Assembly: GCF_016804325.1 (NCBI RefSeq)
Contig: NZ_CP043627.1
Span: forward strand, 6,417,001-6,481,000
Direction: 5' to 3'
Origin: Methylobacterium aquaticum
GTDB lineage: Bacteria > Pseudomonadota > Alphaproteobacteria > Rhizobiales > Beijerinckiaceae
DNA: 64,000 bases
Shown: positions 19,424 to 29,078 of the stretch, piece after piece
Layout of the letters: every line of letters starts with the position of its first letter
How positions within the stretch are numbered: position 1 is the first letter of the stretch
Made by a program: the position numbers and the translations under genes
The notes under the pieces: generated by a model
The model's database searches: none
The model's input: the letters and a program-made list of their open reading frames with translations, nothing else
Told to the model about the DNA's origin: nothing

Positions 19424-20083
19424 TCATCCGTCGGACGCACGAGAGGGGAGGGGATGCAGCCGCAGCCGCCCGGCCGCGTGAGCCGCGGCGAACCAGGCGC
19501 GCTCGGCCGCCCAGGGGTGGCCGGGCCAGCCTTCGAAGCCGAACCCGTAGGCCTCGACCGCCGGAGACCCGGCCGGGCGCCCGAGGAGGAGGGCGAGCGC
19601 CACCAGGAAGCCGGTGCTCGGGTTCGGCCGGCCCTCGCTGCGGGCGCCGAGCACGCGACGGGCCTCGTCGTGCAGCGCCTCGGGCAGGATGTGGACCGGC
19701 TTGCCGAGCGGACGCAGCATCGCCAGCGCCGCGCGGGTGAAGCAGATCGGCTCGGGGACGTTATGCGCCTTCGGCAGCATCGGGAACGGCAGCAGGAAGG
19801 CCTGCGCCTGCCGGACGACCGGGCGGTCGCGGAAATCCGGATCGGCCAGCCACTCGCGCATCTGGCCGCCGCGGTTGACGAGAGCCAGGTGCGTGACCCG
19901 CGACCCCGCCCGGCCGCCGAAGCCCGGGGCGTTGTTGAAGCGCACGACGCTGGCCGCAGCATCCGCCGCCACGGCCTCGGTTCCGGGCGCGTTGCCGACG
20001 AGGGCGACCGAAGCGAGGCCGGGAAGGCCCGGCCAAGCAGGGCCAGGCCAAGCCGCGGGGAGGGGGTCGACGGCGTCGGTCAA
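19424..20083 (-). CDS. Glycosyltransferase family 29-like protein (start uncertain)
   Basis: About 219 residues with the sialyltransferase-like motif VALVGNAPGTEAVAADAAASVVRFNNAPGFG near the N-terminus and PSTGFLVALALLL further on, as in bacterial GT29-type proteins. No ATG lies upstream in frame. I use the TTG at 20083; alternatively, one more G in the GGGG at 20104-20107 would join a GTG start about 30 bases further upstream. The sugar transferred is unknown. Confidence 0.65.
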   Translation of the reverse strand: MTDAVDPLPAAWPGPAWPGLPGLASVALVGNAPGTEAVAADAAASVVRFNNAPGFGGRAGSRVTHLALVNRGGQMREWLADPDFRDRPVVRQAQAFLLPFPMLPKAHNVPEPICFTRAALAMLRPLGKPVHILPEALHDEARRVLGARSEGRPNPSTGFLVALALLLGRPAGSPAVEAYGFGFEGWPGHPWAAERAWFAAAHAAGRLRLHPLPSRASDG

Positions 20084-20179
20084 GCGGGGCAGAGGTCTCG
20101 GCGGGGCGTCACGGAAGCCCCGGGGAAGTATGGCGCTCGGGTCCCGTGACCAGCCCCAGCCGGAACGGGACCTTCGCCG

Positions 20180-21178
20180 ATGATTCTCGAGACCGGACGC
20201 GGACGCCGCTGCTTTCTCTGCGAGGCCGCCATGCTGGCGCCGAGCACCCGCCGGCTGATCGACGCGAGTGGGCGCGAGCGCGCCTTCCCGGTGGCGTGCG
20301 GGTCCTGCGGCGTCCTGACCGAGCGGGATGCGGACCCGGCCGAACTCTGGCGCGACCTCGCCGGGCGCCTGACCGGGCCGACCTTCGTGTCCGACCCGGA
20401 CGCCGCCTACGGCCTCGACCTCTACACCCTGCGCAGTGCCGCGACCCGCCTCGGCCGCGGCCTGCATCCGCTCACGCCCGAGGACCGCGCGGCGCTCCTG
20501 GCGCCCCACGGCTCGTTCGCAGCACGGGCCGCGCTCCACGATCTCGGCGGCGGGCCGCCCGTCTCGCTCGGCCTCCTCTGCCGCCCGTCCGAGTGCGACG
20601 CGGTGCTCGCCGGCCTCGCCCCGCACGCGGCCTGGACCGACGACGTGGTCATTCTCCTCGACGGCGAGGCCGCGCCGCCGCGCGCGGTCCCCGTTCCAGG
20701 CTTCGGGGCGTGCGCCGTGCGGGTGGCGCGCCGCCCCCTCGCGGGCGACTTCGCCGCGCAGCGCAACGCCCTCCAGGACCTGGCCCGCCACAGCTGGATG
20801 CTGCAGCTCGACGCCGACGAGTCCCTCGGTGCCGAGACCGGCCGCCGGCTGCCCGCCCTCGCGGCCCTGGCCGAGGACGGCGACGTGCTCTCGGTCGGCC
20901 TGCCCCGGTGCAACCGCGTCGACGGGATCCTGTCGGACGTCTACCCGGACGTGCAGTACCGGCTGAACCGGATTGCGGTGCGCTATGCCGGCCGCGTCCA
21001 CGAGCGCCCGGCCCTCGACGGCGGCTGGCGCCGCAGCTTCATCGCCCTGCACGGCGCGATCGAGCACCGCCTGAGCCGCGACCACGTCCGCGCCCGCTCC
21101 CGGGCCTACGAGGCCCTCGATCCCGGGCGCGGCCGGCTGGAGGAAGAGGAGGCTCTGCTGCGGCCTTATCGGGGGTGA
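20180..21178 (+). CDS. Glycosyltransferase family 2-like protein with N-terminal Cys motif
   Basis: 332 residues. The N-terminal CFLCEAAM...VACGSCGVL resembles a four-Cys zinc site. A GT2-like core follows, with VVILLDGE, RRPLAGDFAAQRNALQDLARHSWMLQLDADESLG (DAD-type nucleotide-sugar motif) and a C-terminal LHGAIEHRLSRDHVR. It is divergent from the GT29-like gene. The combination of a zinc-ribbon-like start and a GT2 core resembles proteins that modify glycans with methyltransferase partners, but no such partner is seen here. Confidence 0.72.
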   Translation: MILETGRGRRCFLCEAAMLAPSTRRLIDASGRERAFPVACGSCGVLTERDADPAELWRDLAGRLTGPTFVSDPDAAYGLDLYTLRSAATRLGRGLHPLTPEDRAALLAPHGSFAARAALHDLGGGPPVSLGLLCRPSECDAVLAGLAPHAAWTDDVVILLDGEAAPPRAVPVPGFGACAVRVARRPLAGDFAAQRNALQDLARHSWMLQLDADESLGAETGRRLPALAALAEDGDVLSVGLPRCNRVDGILSDVYPDVQYRLNRIAVRYAGRVHERPALDGGWRRSFIALHGAIEHRLSRDHVRARSRAYEALDPGRGRLEEEEALLRPYRG

Positions 21179-21242
21179 GGGGCTGGTTGAGCGGAGTGGT
21201 CTGCCGAAGACTAAGAGCGAGGATGAGATGTCCCACCCTCGC

Positions 21243-21363
21243 ACCTCATCCTGAGGTGTTAGTCGATCTTCGATCGACTGACCTCGAAGGAGGGCTCCAG
21301 AAATCGCAGCGTTTTCTGGAGCCCTCCTTCGAGGCTCCCTTCGGTCGCACCTCAGGATGAGGT
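21243..21363 (+). repeat. Intergenic palindromic repeat, copy 3
   Basis: Third copy, between the convergent GT2-like and GT4 genes. Same outer arms and CTCGAAGGAGGGCTCCAG inner stem; the left half again contains the TCGATCTTCGATCGA mini-stem. Confidence 0.9.
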
Positions 21364-21433
21364 GGGAGGGGAGGATGAACGCAATCGTTCGCCATTATCG
21401 AGTGGAAAATATTGCTCGAACAGACCCCGACGC

Positions 21434-22618
21434 TCACCCAGCCCGCGCCGCCGCGATCGCCCGCGCGTACAGATCGAGCGTCGCGCGCCCGAGGCTCGCC
21501 CGTGTGAAGCGCCCGGCCGCCGCGAGAGCCCGGGCGCGGTAGGCCCGGCGCAGGCCGGGATCGCGCAGGAGCGGGCGCAGGGCGTCGGCGAGGGCCGGGC
21601 CGGTGGCCGCCGTCGCGAGCGGGCCGGCCTCGGGCGCGCCGACGAAGGCGCGGGCGCTGGCATCCTCGGCGCAGGCCACGACCGGCCGGCCATAGGCCAG
21701 GGCCTCCTGGTAGACGAGGCCGAAGCTCTCGTAGCGCGACGGGGCGAGGACCGCGTGGGCCTCCGCGTAGGCCTCGGCCAGAGCCCCGGCGTCGATCCGG
21801 CCGCGGGCGGACAGGCGCGCCCGGGCCGCGTCGGAGAGGTCCGCCGGCAGGTCGCCGGGCGGCACCCCGACGAGGTCGAGCCGGAACGGCGGCAGGGTGC
21901 CCTCATCCGCCTCGGCCGCGAGGATCCCGAGGGCCTCCATCAGCGCGTCGAAGCCCTTCCGCAGTTCCGCCCGCCCGACGAAGAGCAGGCGCACGGGCGC
22001 GTCCGCCTCCGGATAGGCGGCGTCCTGGGCGCGGGCCACGACCTCCGGTGGCAGGCTCAGCCCGATCACCGCCTCGGGCTGGCGGCCCGGCAGGCGGTAG
22101 GCCTGCCCGATCACCGCCCCGTGCGCCGCGGTGTTGGCGATGAGGCCGGCGCTCCCCCGCGCCTGGCGCCGCTCGAGCGCGTCGGCGGTCCCGCCGTCGA
22201 GGCGGTCGCGCAAGGACGGCGCCGGCCCGCGGGTGAAGGCCGCCGGGGTCGAGGAGCGCGTCACCAGCGGCAGGTCGCGGCGGCCGGCGAGCAGCACGGC
22301 GGGGGCGTACCAGTTCGTCGCCTCGATCACGTCGAAGGGGGCGCGGGCATGGGCCGCCAGCACCGCGCGCCGGAACGCCAGCGGGGCGGCGAGATGGCCG
22401 ACCGAGCCCCAGCGGCGCAACCGCGCGAGGCCGCCCGTCGCGGGCAGGGCGAGGCCCGCGACCGTCACGCCCCCGACCCGCTCGGTGCCCGCGCGATCGA
22501 GGGTGAACACCGTCACGTCGGCGCCGGATTCCGACAGACCCTCGGCGATCTCCCGGGCCGCGGTCGAGAGGCCGCTCGGGGCCGGCGGGTAGTCCCAGGC
22601 GAGAAGGGCGGTGCGCAT
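21434..22618 (-). CDS. Glycosyltransferase family 4 protein
   Basis: 394-residue GT-B fold transferase. The N-terminal Rossmann domain starts MRTALLAWDYPPAPSGLSTAAREIAEGL. The C-terminal domain has VRLLFVGRAELRKGFDALMEAL and the retaining E-x7-E motif SRYESFGLVYQEALAYGRPVV. The start overlaps the stop of the upstream GT4 gene, so the two are co-translated. Acceptor unknown; the cluster suggests an exopolysaccharide or glycolipid. Confidence 0.88.
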   Translation of the reverse strand: MRTALLAWDYPPAPSGLSTAAREIAEGLSESGADVTVFTLDRAGTERVGGVTVAGLALPATGGLARLRRWGSVGHLAAPLAFRRAVLAAHARAPFDVIEATNWYAPAVLLAGRRDLPLVTRSSTPAAFTRGPAPSLRDRLDGGTADALERRQARGSAGLIANTAAHGAVIGQAYRLPGRQPEAVIGLSLPPEVVARAQDAAYPEADAPVRLLFVGRAELRKGFDALMEALGILAAEADEGTLPPFRLDLVGVPPGDLPADLSDAARARLSARGRIDAGALAEAYAEAHAVLAPSRYESFGLVYQEALAYGRPVVACAEDASARAFVGAPEAGPLATAATGPALADALRPLLRDPGLRRAYRARALAAAGRFTRASLGRATLDLYARAIAAARAG

Positions 22619-23657
22619 CAGGCGGCCAGCAGGCGACGGTAGAGGGCGAGGTAGTCCCGCGCCATGCGCTCGGCGGTGAACCGCTCCTCGAAGCGGCGGC
22701 GCACCCCCGCCCGGTCGATCTCGCCGATCCGGGCGAGCGCCGCCACGGCCTCGTCCTCGGAGGCGACGACGAAGCCCGTCACCCCGTCCTCGACGATCTC
22801 CGGCACCGAGCCGCGGTTCCAGGCGATCACCGGGGTGCCGCACGCCATCGCCTCGATCATCACGAGGCCGAACGGCTCCGGCCAGTCGATCGGGAACAGC
22901 AGCGCCCGGGCGCCGGCCAGCAGCGCGCCCTTGGCCCGGTCGTCGACCGGGCCGAGATAGACCGCGTCGTCGGCGAGCAAGGGGCGGACCTCGCGGTCGA
23001 AATAGCCCGGATTGCCGACATCGATCGTGCCGCCGAGCCGGATCGGCAGGCCGGCGGCGCGCGCCACCCGGATCGCGGTGTCGGGCCGCTTCTGGTCGGT
23101 CATCCGCCCGACGAAGGCAAGGTGGTCTCCCGCCGCGAGCGAGGCCTGGTAGCGGTCGCGGGCGATGCCGTGATGCACCACGCCGGCCCGGTTCGAGGCC
23201 GGGATGCCCGCCCCTTGCGCCGCCGAGATCGCCGCGACCGGCAGATCGGGAAAGCCCTCGAAGAACAACGCCCGGTCGAGCTCGTCGACCCGCCAGTGGA
23301 TCGTCGTCAGGCTGTGCCGACGCCGCTCGCCGAGGAGGGCGGCATGCGCGAACTCGCCGTGACAATGGACGATGTCGAACGCGTCGAGATGCCGGCGCAG
23401 GGCCTCGAGCTGCAGCGCGTCGAGGGCCGCCGGGACCCCGGGCGCGACTTTGCCGTGGCGGCGCTCCAGGGCCGCGAGGCTCGGATAACTACCGATACGG
23501 GGTAAGTGTGTCGCACTGTCCGAGGGGGCGAACAGCGTTACCTCCACCCCCAAGCTTCGCAGCGCCGTGCTCAGGTCGTGGATGACCCGCTCCGTGCCGC
23601 CGTGATGCTCCGGGGAACGGGAAAGATGTTCGGAGCGATTTGGGCGACGCGGATCAC
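22618..23657 (-). pseudogene. Glycosyltransferase family 4 protein, apparent 1-base deletion near N-terminus
   Basis: The body (GVEVTLFAPSDSATHLPRIGSYPSL...GDHLAFVGRMTDQKRPDTAIRVA...EPFGLVMIEAMACGTPVIAWN) is a clear GT4 protein, but its N-terminus IRVAQIAPNIFPVP lies in another frame. The plus-strand run GGGG at 23612-23615 would have to be G5 to give the usual VPPEHHGGTERVIHDLS. Starting at GTG 23657, the corrected gene is about 346 residues. Probably intact with a sequence error. It is divergent from the sucrose-phosphate-synthase-like gene, 60 bases apart. Confidence 0.82.
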
Positions 23658-23717
23658 GGCAGGTACCTCACTCGATTCGGCCTGTTCTCTGGGTTCGTCC
23701 GCTTCGGCGGCGGCGTG

Positions 23718-25772
23718 ATGTTCGTTCTGCATGTCGCCCTGCAGGGCTGCCTGCGCGGCCGGGACGTGGTGTATGGGATCACCGCCGATACCGGCGGCCA
23801 TATCCGCTACCTGCTCGATCTCGTCGCCGCCTCGGCGCAGGATTCCGGGATCGCCCGGATCGTCGTGGCGACGCGCCTTTTCGAGGGCCCGCCCGGCCCC
23901 GACTACGCCGTGCCCGAAGAGCGCCTCTGCGACAAGGTCACGCTCGTGCGGCTGTCGAGCGCGTCGCCGGGCTACCGCACCAAGGAGGAGATGCACGCGG
24001 AGGTCGCGAGCTTCGCCGAGAGCCTGATCGCCTGGATCGGCGCGCAGGAGCGGGCCCCCGACCTGATCCACGCCCATTACGCCGATGCCGCCGCCGTCGC
24101 GGAGATCGTCGAGGACCGGCTCGGGATTCCGTTCGTGTTCACCGCCCATTCCCTGGGCCGCGTCAAGGCGGCGATGCTGGGCGAGGCGGCGGCGGGGCAT
24201 CCCGACCTCGCCGGACGGATCGCCACCGAGGAGCGGGCGCTGTCCCGCGCCACCCTGGTCGTCGCCTCCTCGCGCGACGAGGCGGAGGTGCAGTATGCCG
24301 GCTACGAATCATGCGATCCCGGCCGGGTGCGCGTGCTGCCGCCGGGCAGCGACCTCGCCCGCTTCGCCGACAGCCGTCCCGACCCGCGGGTCGACGCGAC
24401 GATCGCGCGCTTCCTGCACGATCCCGACAAGCCGGTGCTGCTGGCTCTGGCCCGCCCGGTGGCGCGCAAGAACCTCGCGGCCCTGGTGCGGGCCTACGGC
24501 GAGAGCCCCGGCCTCCAGGCGCGGGCGAACCTCGTCCTCATCGCCGGGACGCGCCAGGACATCGACGCCCTCGACGGCGAGATGGCCGGGACGATGCGCG
24601 ACCTCCTGGTCCTCATCGACCGCTACGACCTCTACGGCCGGGTCGCCTACCCGAAGACCCACCGGCCCGAGGACGTGCCGGCGCTCTACGCCCATGCCCG
24701 GGTCCGCGGCGGCCTGTTCGTCAACCCGGCCCTCAACGAGCCCTTCGGCCTGACCCTGCTCGAGGCCTCGGCCGCCGGGCTGCCCCTCGTCGCGACCGAC
24801 AGCGGCGGCCCCAACGACATCGTCGAGACCTGCGGCAACGGCATCCTGGTCGATCCCCGCCGGCCCGACGCCATCGCGGCGGCGGCCTCACGCCTCCTCG
24901 ACGATCCCGCCCTCTATGCCGCCTGCGTCGCCGGCGGCGCGCGGGCGGCGGCGGCCTACGACTGGGACCGGCACGCCGCGCGCTACCACGCCCTCTTGCG
25001 GGCGCTCGTGGCGCCGGTGCCGCCGCTCGCCGCGCCGCGCCAGCTCCTGATCTGCGACATCGACAACACCCTCGTCGGCTGCGAGGCGGCGCTCGGCATC
25101 TTCCGGCGCTGGCGCAGCCGGCAGGATTCCCTGGCCTTCGGGGTCGCGACCGGGCGCTCGTTCCACAGCGCGATGGCGGTGCTGGAGCAGCAGGACAGCC
25201 CGCGCCCGCAGGTGATGATCACCTCGGTCGGCTCCGAGATCCACCACCTCGACGAGAACGGCGTGACCTACACGGCGGACGCCGCCTGGCGCGCGGCGAT
25301 TTTCTCCGGCTGGGAGCGGGAGCGCCTGCGCGCCGCGCTCGCCGGCCTCGCCGACCTGGTGCCCCAGGGCCCGCTGGAGCAGCGCGCGTTCAAGCTGAGC
25401 TATTTCGGCGACGACGCGGCCGCCGCGCAGGTCCGCGCCCGCTTGGGCCAGACGGGCCTGCGCGCCTCGGTGATCCACAGCCACGGCCGCTACCTCGACG
25501 TTTTGCCCGAGCGGGCCTCGAAGGGCACCGCCGTCGACCACGTGCGCGCCCTCTACGGCCTGCCCGAGCGGGCCGTGTTCGTCGCCGGCGATTCCGGCAA
25601 CGACGTCGAGATGCTGCGCGCCCGGGTGCAGGCGATCATCGTGGCGAACTACTCCGATGGGCTCGCCGGCCACGCCGCCCTGCAGCATTCCTACGTCGCC
25701 CGGACCTCGCATGCCCGCGGCATCATCGAGGGCGTCGGCCATTTCCGCCGGATGCTGGCGCATGCGCATTGA
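23718..25772 (+). CDS. Sucrose-phosphate-synthase-like glycosyltransferase fused to a HAD phosphatase domain
   Basis: 684 residues. The first about 430 form a GT4 domain of the sucrose-synthase/SPS type (GITADTGGHIRYLLDLV at the start; AHYADAAAVA; TAHSLGRVK; LALARPVARKNLAALV; NPALNEPFGLTLLEASAAGLPLVAT). The last about 240 form a HAD domain with CDIDNTLVG and GDSGNDVEMLR, as in sucrose-phosphate phosphatase. Together they could make sucrose or a related glycoside directly. Start ATG 23718 is preferred to an earlier ATG at 23640, which would overlap the divergent gene. The stop overlaps the next gene. Confidence 0.88.
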   Translation: MFVLHVALQGCLRGRDVVYGITADTGGHIRYLLDLVAASAQDSGIARIVVATRLFEGPPGPDYAVPEERLCDKVTLVRLSSASPGYRTKEEMHAEVASFAESLIAWIGAQERAPDLIHAHYADAAAVAEIVEDRLGIPFVFTAHSLGRVKAAMLGEAAAGHPDLAGRIATEERALSRATLVVASSRDEAEVQYAGYESCDPGRVRVLPPGSDLARFADSRPDPRVDATIARFLHDPDKPVLLALARPVARKNLAALVRAYGESPGLQARANLVLIAGTRQDIDALDGEMAGTMRDLLVLIDRYDLYGRVAYPKTHRPEDVPALYAHARVRGGLFVNPALNEPFGLTLLEASAAGLPLVATDSGGPNDIVETCGNGILVDPRRPDAIAAAASRLLDDPALYAACVAGGARAAAAYDWDRHAARYHALLRALVAPVPPLAAPRQLLICDIDNTLVGCEAALGIFRRWRSRQDSLAFGVATGRSFHSAMAVLEQQDSPRPQVMITSVGSEIHHLDENGVTYTADAAWRAAIFSGWERERLRAALAGLADLVPQGPLEQRAFKLSYFGDDAAAAQVRARLGQTGLRASVIHSHGRYLDVLPERASKGTAVDHVRALYGLPERAVFVAGDSGNDVEMLRARVQAIIVANYSDGLAGHAALQHSYVARTSHARGIIEGVGHFRRMLAHAH

Positions 25773-26624
25773 CGCCTCGGTCGCCAGCGTGCTCACCCTG
25801 GTGCGCGGCCGCGACGACCGCCTGCGCAACCTGATGCGCGGCTTGGGCCGCCAGGGCGCGCGCCCGCGCGAACTGGTGATCGCCTGGATGCAGGACGAGG
25901 CCGCGCCCGACCTGCCCGATCCCGGCTGCCCCGTGCGCCACCTCCACGTGCCGGGCGAGCCGATGCCGCTCGCCGCCGCCCGCAACCGGGCGGCGGAGGC
26001 CGCCGGAGGCGACCTCCTCGTGTTCCTCGACGTCGACTGCATCCCGGGCCCCGGCCTCGTCGCCGCCTACGCGCAGGCGGCCGCGCAGGGAGACGGCCTG
26101 TTCCTCGGCGAGGTCCTTTACCTGCCGCCGGGCGCCTGCGACGAGGCCGATCTCGACCGGCTCGGCCGCGCCCATCCGGCCCGCCCCCCGGTGCCGGATA
26201 CCGGCCTTCACGCCGAGCCCGATTCCGGCCAGCTCTGGGGCCTGTCCTTCGCGCTGCCGGCGCGGGCCTGGCACGCGGTCGGCGGCATGGACGAGGGCTT
26301 TGCCGGCTATGGCGGCGAGGAGACCGATCTCGCCGCCCGCCTGAGCGCGAGCGGTCTTCCGACCTTCTGGGTCGGGGGCGCGCGGGCCTATCACCAGCAT
26401 CACCCGGTCCACGTGCCGCCGCTCCAGCATTTCGAACCGATCCTCGCCAATGCCGCGCGCTTCCGGGCCCGGCACGGGCGCTGGTGCATGACCTACTGGC
26501 TCGGCCAGTTCCGCGACGCCGGCCTGATCGCCTGGGACGAGGGGCGGACGCGATCCGCCTCCTGCGCCCCCCGACGGAATTCGAGATCGCTGCCTCCTTG
26601 CGGCCTAACGCACTGTTCTCCTGA
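25762..26624 (+). pseudogene. Glycosyltransferase family 2 protein, apparent 1-base deletion near C-terminus
   Basis: About 287 residues when corrected. GT2/GT27-like core: SVLTLVRGRDDRLRNLMRGLGRQ, EPMPLAAARNRAAEAAGGDLLVFLDVDCIPGPGLV (DVD motif) and the galactosyltransferase-like GGMDEGFAGYGGEETDLAARL. After GLIAWDEG the frame breaks; one more G in GGGG at 26541-26544 gives ADAIRLLRPPTEFEI and a TGA at 26622-26624. It is a close paralogue of the gene at 28086. Translation is coupled to the upstream synthase by an 11-base overlap. Confidence 0.82.
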
Positions 26625-26681
26625 AAGCCTGGTTTAATTTCGGATATCAGCATGGCGATCGAAATTTATTTCCCATTTGCG

Positions 26682-26806
26682 ACCTCATCCTGAGGTGCCG
26701 GAGCGAAGCGGAGGCCTCGAAGAAGGGCTCCAGCAGCCTCTGCGATCCCTGGAGCCCTTCTTCGAGGTCAGCCGATTTTCAATCGGCTAACACCTCAGGA
26801 TGAGGT
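26682..26806 (+). repeat. Intergenic palindromic repeat, copy 4
   Basis: Fourth copy; the inner stem here is CTCGAAGAAGGGCTCCAG / CTGGAGCCCTTCTTCGAG, with paired changes (GGA to GAA opposite TCC to TTC). Compensating changes suggest that the folded form matters. Confidence 0.9.
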
Positions 26807-26871
26807 CACGTGTGGGATTGAAGGCCCGGAACAAACGAACAGGCTCTGAGAGAGCTCATGAAAGAGACCTT

Positions 26872-28041
26872 ATGAAGAAGCCGATCGCGTTCTTCGTCCA
26901 CCACCAGGGCCGGGGCCACGCCAACCGCACGATGGCGGTGGCGGCCGAGTTCGCCCGCGACCGTCCGGTCTCCGTGCTGACCGCCGGCCCGCACCTGTTC
27001 GACGGGTTCTCCCGCGACATCGAGATCGTGGCGCTGCCGAACATGATCGGCGCCGCGGTGCCGACCCCGCGCCTCTACGCCGAGCCGACGCCGCAGGTGA
27101 TGCATTGCGTGCCCCTCGGGCTTTCCGAGATGCGCCGGACGATGCGCCAGATCCTCGACCATCTCGACGAGCGCGGCATCGGCCTGTTCGTCGTCGACGT
27201 CTCGGCGGAGATCGCGCTGTTGTCGCGCATCGCCAGCGTGCCGGCGGTGCAGATCCGCATGCACGGCGACCGCCAGGACATCGGCCATGTCGGGTCCTAC
27301 GAGGCCTGCGTCGGGATGCTGGCGCCCTTCGACGCCAGACTCGAACAGGACGACTATCCGGCGCATCTTCGCGCCAGGACCTTCTACAGCGGCGGCCTGT
27401 GCACCAGCATCGACCGGGTGCCGGACCGGGCCGAGGCGCGGGCCAGGCTCGGCCTCGATCCCGACCGCGAGATCGTCGTCGCGGTGACCGGGGGAGGGGG
27501 CAGCGGCACGCCCTACGCCCCCCTCACGGTCGCGGCCCGCGCCGCGCCCGACGCCCTGTGGCTCACCCTCGGGCCGACCCACCGCGAGGGCCACGAGACC
27601 GATTTCTCGAACCTGCGCGAACTCGGCTGGGTGCCCTCGGTCACCGATTACCTGGCGGCGGCCGACATCGTGGTCGCCTCGGCCGGCGACAACACGGTGC
27701 ACGAGGTCGCCCGGGTCGGCGGCCGCCTGATCGTGATGCCGGAATGGCGCTATTTCGGCGAGCAGACCCGCAAGGCCGAGGCCCTGGTGCGCCTCGGCGC
27801 CGCCGTCCAGGCCCCGGTCTGGCCCGGCGACCTCCAGGGCTGGCGCGACCTCCTCGCCCGGGCCCGCGCCCTCGACGGAAAGGCCCTGCGCGGCCTCTAC
27901 GCGCCGGACGCGGCGTCCCGCGCCGCCGGCTGGCTCGAAGGCCTGACCGACGCGCTCTGGCAAGGCGCCGCCGAGCCCTTGCAAGGCGCCGCCGAGCCTG
28001 TGCAAGCCGCTGCCCCGCTGCGCGTCGTCGCCGCCGGCTGA
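26872..28041 (+). CDS. MurG/UGT-like glycosyltransferase
   Basis: 389 residues of GT-B fold. The N-terminus KPIAFFVHHQGRGHANRTMAVAAEF is the nucleotide-sugar transferase start seen in MurG-like and teichuronate-type enzymes. The C-terminal half has VAVTGGGGSGTPYAPL and VPSVTDYLAAADIVVASAGDNTVHEVARVGGRLIVMPE, where an UDP-sugar would bind. Near its end lies a short tandem duplication (AAEPLQGAAEPVQ). Start ATG 26872 is chosen for the MKKP start typical of the fold; an upstream open frame runs from the palindrome. Confidence 0.82.
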   Translation: MKKPIAFFVHHQGRGHANRTMAVAAEFARDRPVSVLTAGPHLFDGFSRDIEIVALPNMIGAAVPTPRLYAEPTPQVMHCVPLGLSEMRRTMRQILDHLDERGIGLFVVDVSAEIALLSRIASVPAVQIRMHGDRQDIGHVGSYEACVGMLAPFDARLEQDDYPAHLRARTFYSGGLCTSIDRVPDRAEARARLGLDPDREIVVAVTGGGGSGTPYAPLTVAARAAPDALWLTLGPTHREGHETDFSNLRELGWVPSVTDYLAAADIVVASAGDNTVHEVARVGGRLIVMPEWRYFGEQTRKAEALVRLGAAVQAPVWPGDLQGWRDLLARARALDGKALRGLYAPDAASRAAGWLEGLTDALWQGAAEPLQGAAEPVQAAAPLRVVAAG

Positions 28042-28085
28042 CGAACCCTTAGAATCCCTCTGCCTGCCCGAGAGCGCGCGTCCGC

Positions 28086-29078
28086 ATGTCCTCCGTATCC
28101 GTCGTTACCCTGGCCAAGGGCCGTCCCGCACACCTCGCCAACGTGCTCCGCGGCCTGGAACGCCAGACCCGGAAGCCGGCCGAGTTCATCGTCGCGGTGA
28201 TGCAGGACGACCTCTACGATCTTCCCGAGGCCTCGTTTCCGGTGCGCCAGTTCCGGGTGCCGGGCGAGGCGCTGCCGCTCGCCGCCGCGCGCAACCGGGG
28301 CGTCGCCCTCGCCACCGGGGACGCGGTCGTGTTCCTCGACGTCGACTGCATCCCCGCCCCCGACCTCGTCGCCGATTACGCCGCCGGGCTCGCCACCCTC
28401 GACGGCCTGCTGATGGGCGAGGTGCTGCACCTGCCCGAGCACGCGACCGCGGGCGACTGGGCCTACGCGGATCTGGCCCGGGTCGCCGAGAAGCATTCCG
28501 ACCGCCGCGGCCCGCCGGCCGCCGGCCTCGAGATCTGCCACGATTACCGCTGCTTCTGGTCGCTCAACTTCGCGATCCGGCGCGCCACCTTCCTGGCCAC
28601 CGGCGGCTTCGACGAGCGCTATACCGGCTATGGCGGCGAGGACACCGATTTCGGCAAGCTCCTCGACCGGCGCGGCCTGCCGATCGCCTGGATGAAGGGC
28701 GGGCTCGCCTACCACCAGTACCACCCCCACCACATGCCGCCGGTCCACCACCTCGACAGCGTGGTGCGCAACGCCGAACTGTTCGAGGCCAAGTGGGGCT
28801 ACCGCACCATGGGGCACTGGCTCCACGCCTTCCGGGTCATGGGACTGATCGACGACACGCCCGACCGGCCGATCCGCATCCTGCGCCGCCCGGACGCCGC
28901 CGACCTCGCGCTGACCGGGCAGCAGGGCCACCAGCCCTACACCAACTCGGCCTCCGTCATCCGCGCCCTCGAAGCCAAGGAAATCGAGACCAGGGAGACC
29001 GAGACCAGGGAGATCGAGTCGCGGAGAGCCGCAGCGAGGCAGGGCGAAGCTCGGGAGCCGGCCCCGGTGCCGGCGTGA
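28086..29078 (+). CDS. Glycosyltransferase family 2 protein
   Basis: 330 residues, paralogue of the gene at 25762. It shares VSVVTLAKGRPAHLANVLRGLERQ, EALPLAAARNRGVALATGDAVVFLDVDCIPAPDLV (DVD motif) and GGFDERYTGYGGEDTDFGKLL. The last about 30 residues are a charged Glu/Arg/Thr repeat (KEIETRETETREIESR) encoded by short tandem repeats, which looks disordered. The stop overlaps the GTG start of the next gene (GTGA). Confidence 0.87.
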   Translation: MSSVSVVTLAKGRPAHLANVLRGLERQTRKPAEFIVAVMQDDLYDLPEASFPVRQFRVPGEALPLAAARNRGVALATGDAVVFLDVDCIPAPDLVADYAAGLATLDGLLMGEVLHLPEHATAGDWAYADLARVAEKHSDRRGPPAAGLEICHDYRCFWSLNFAIRRATFLATGGFDERYTGYGGEDTDFGKLLDRRGLPIAWMKGGLAYHQYHPHHMPPVHHLDSVVRNAELFEAKWGYRTMGHWLHAFRVMGLIDDTPDRPIRILRRPDAADLALTGQQGHQPYTNSASVIRALEAKEIETRETETREIESRRAAARQGEAREPAPVPA

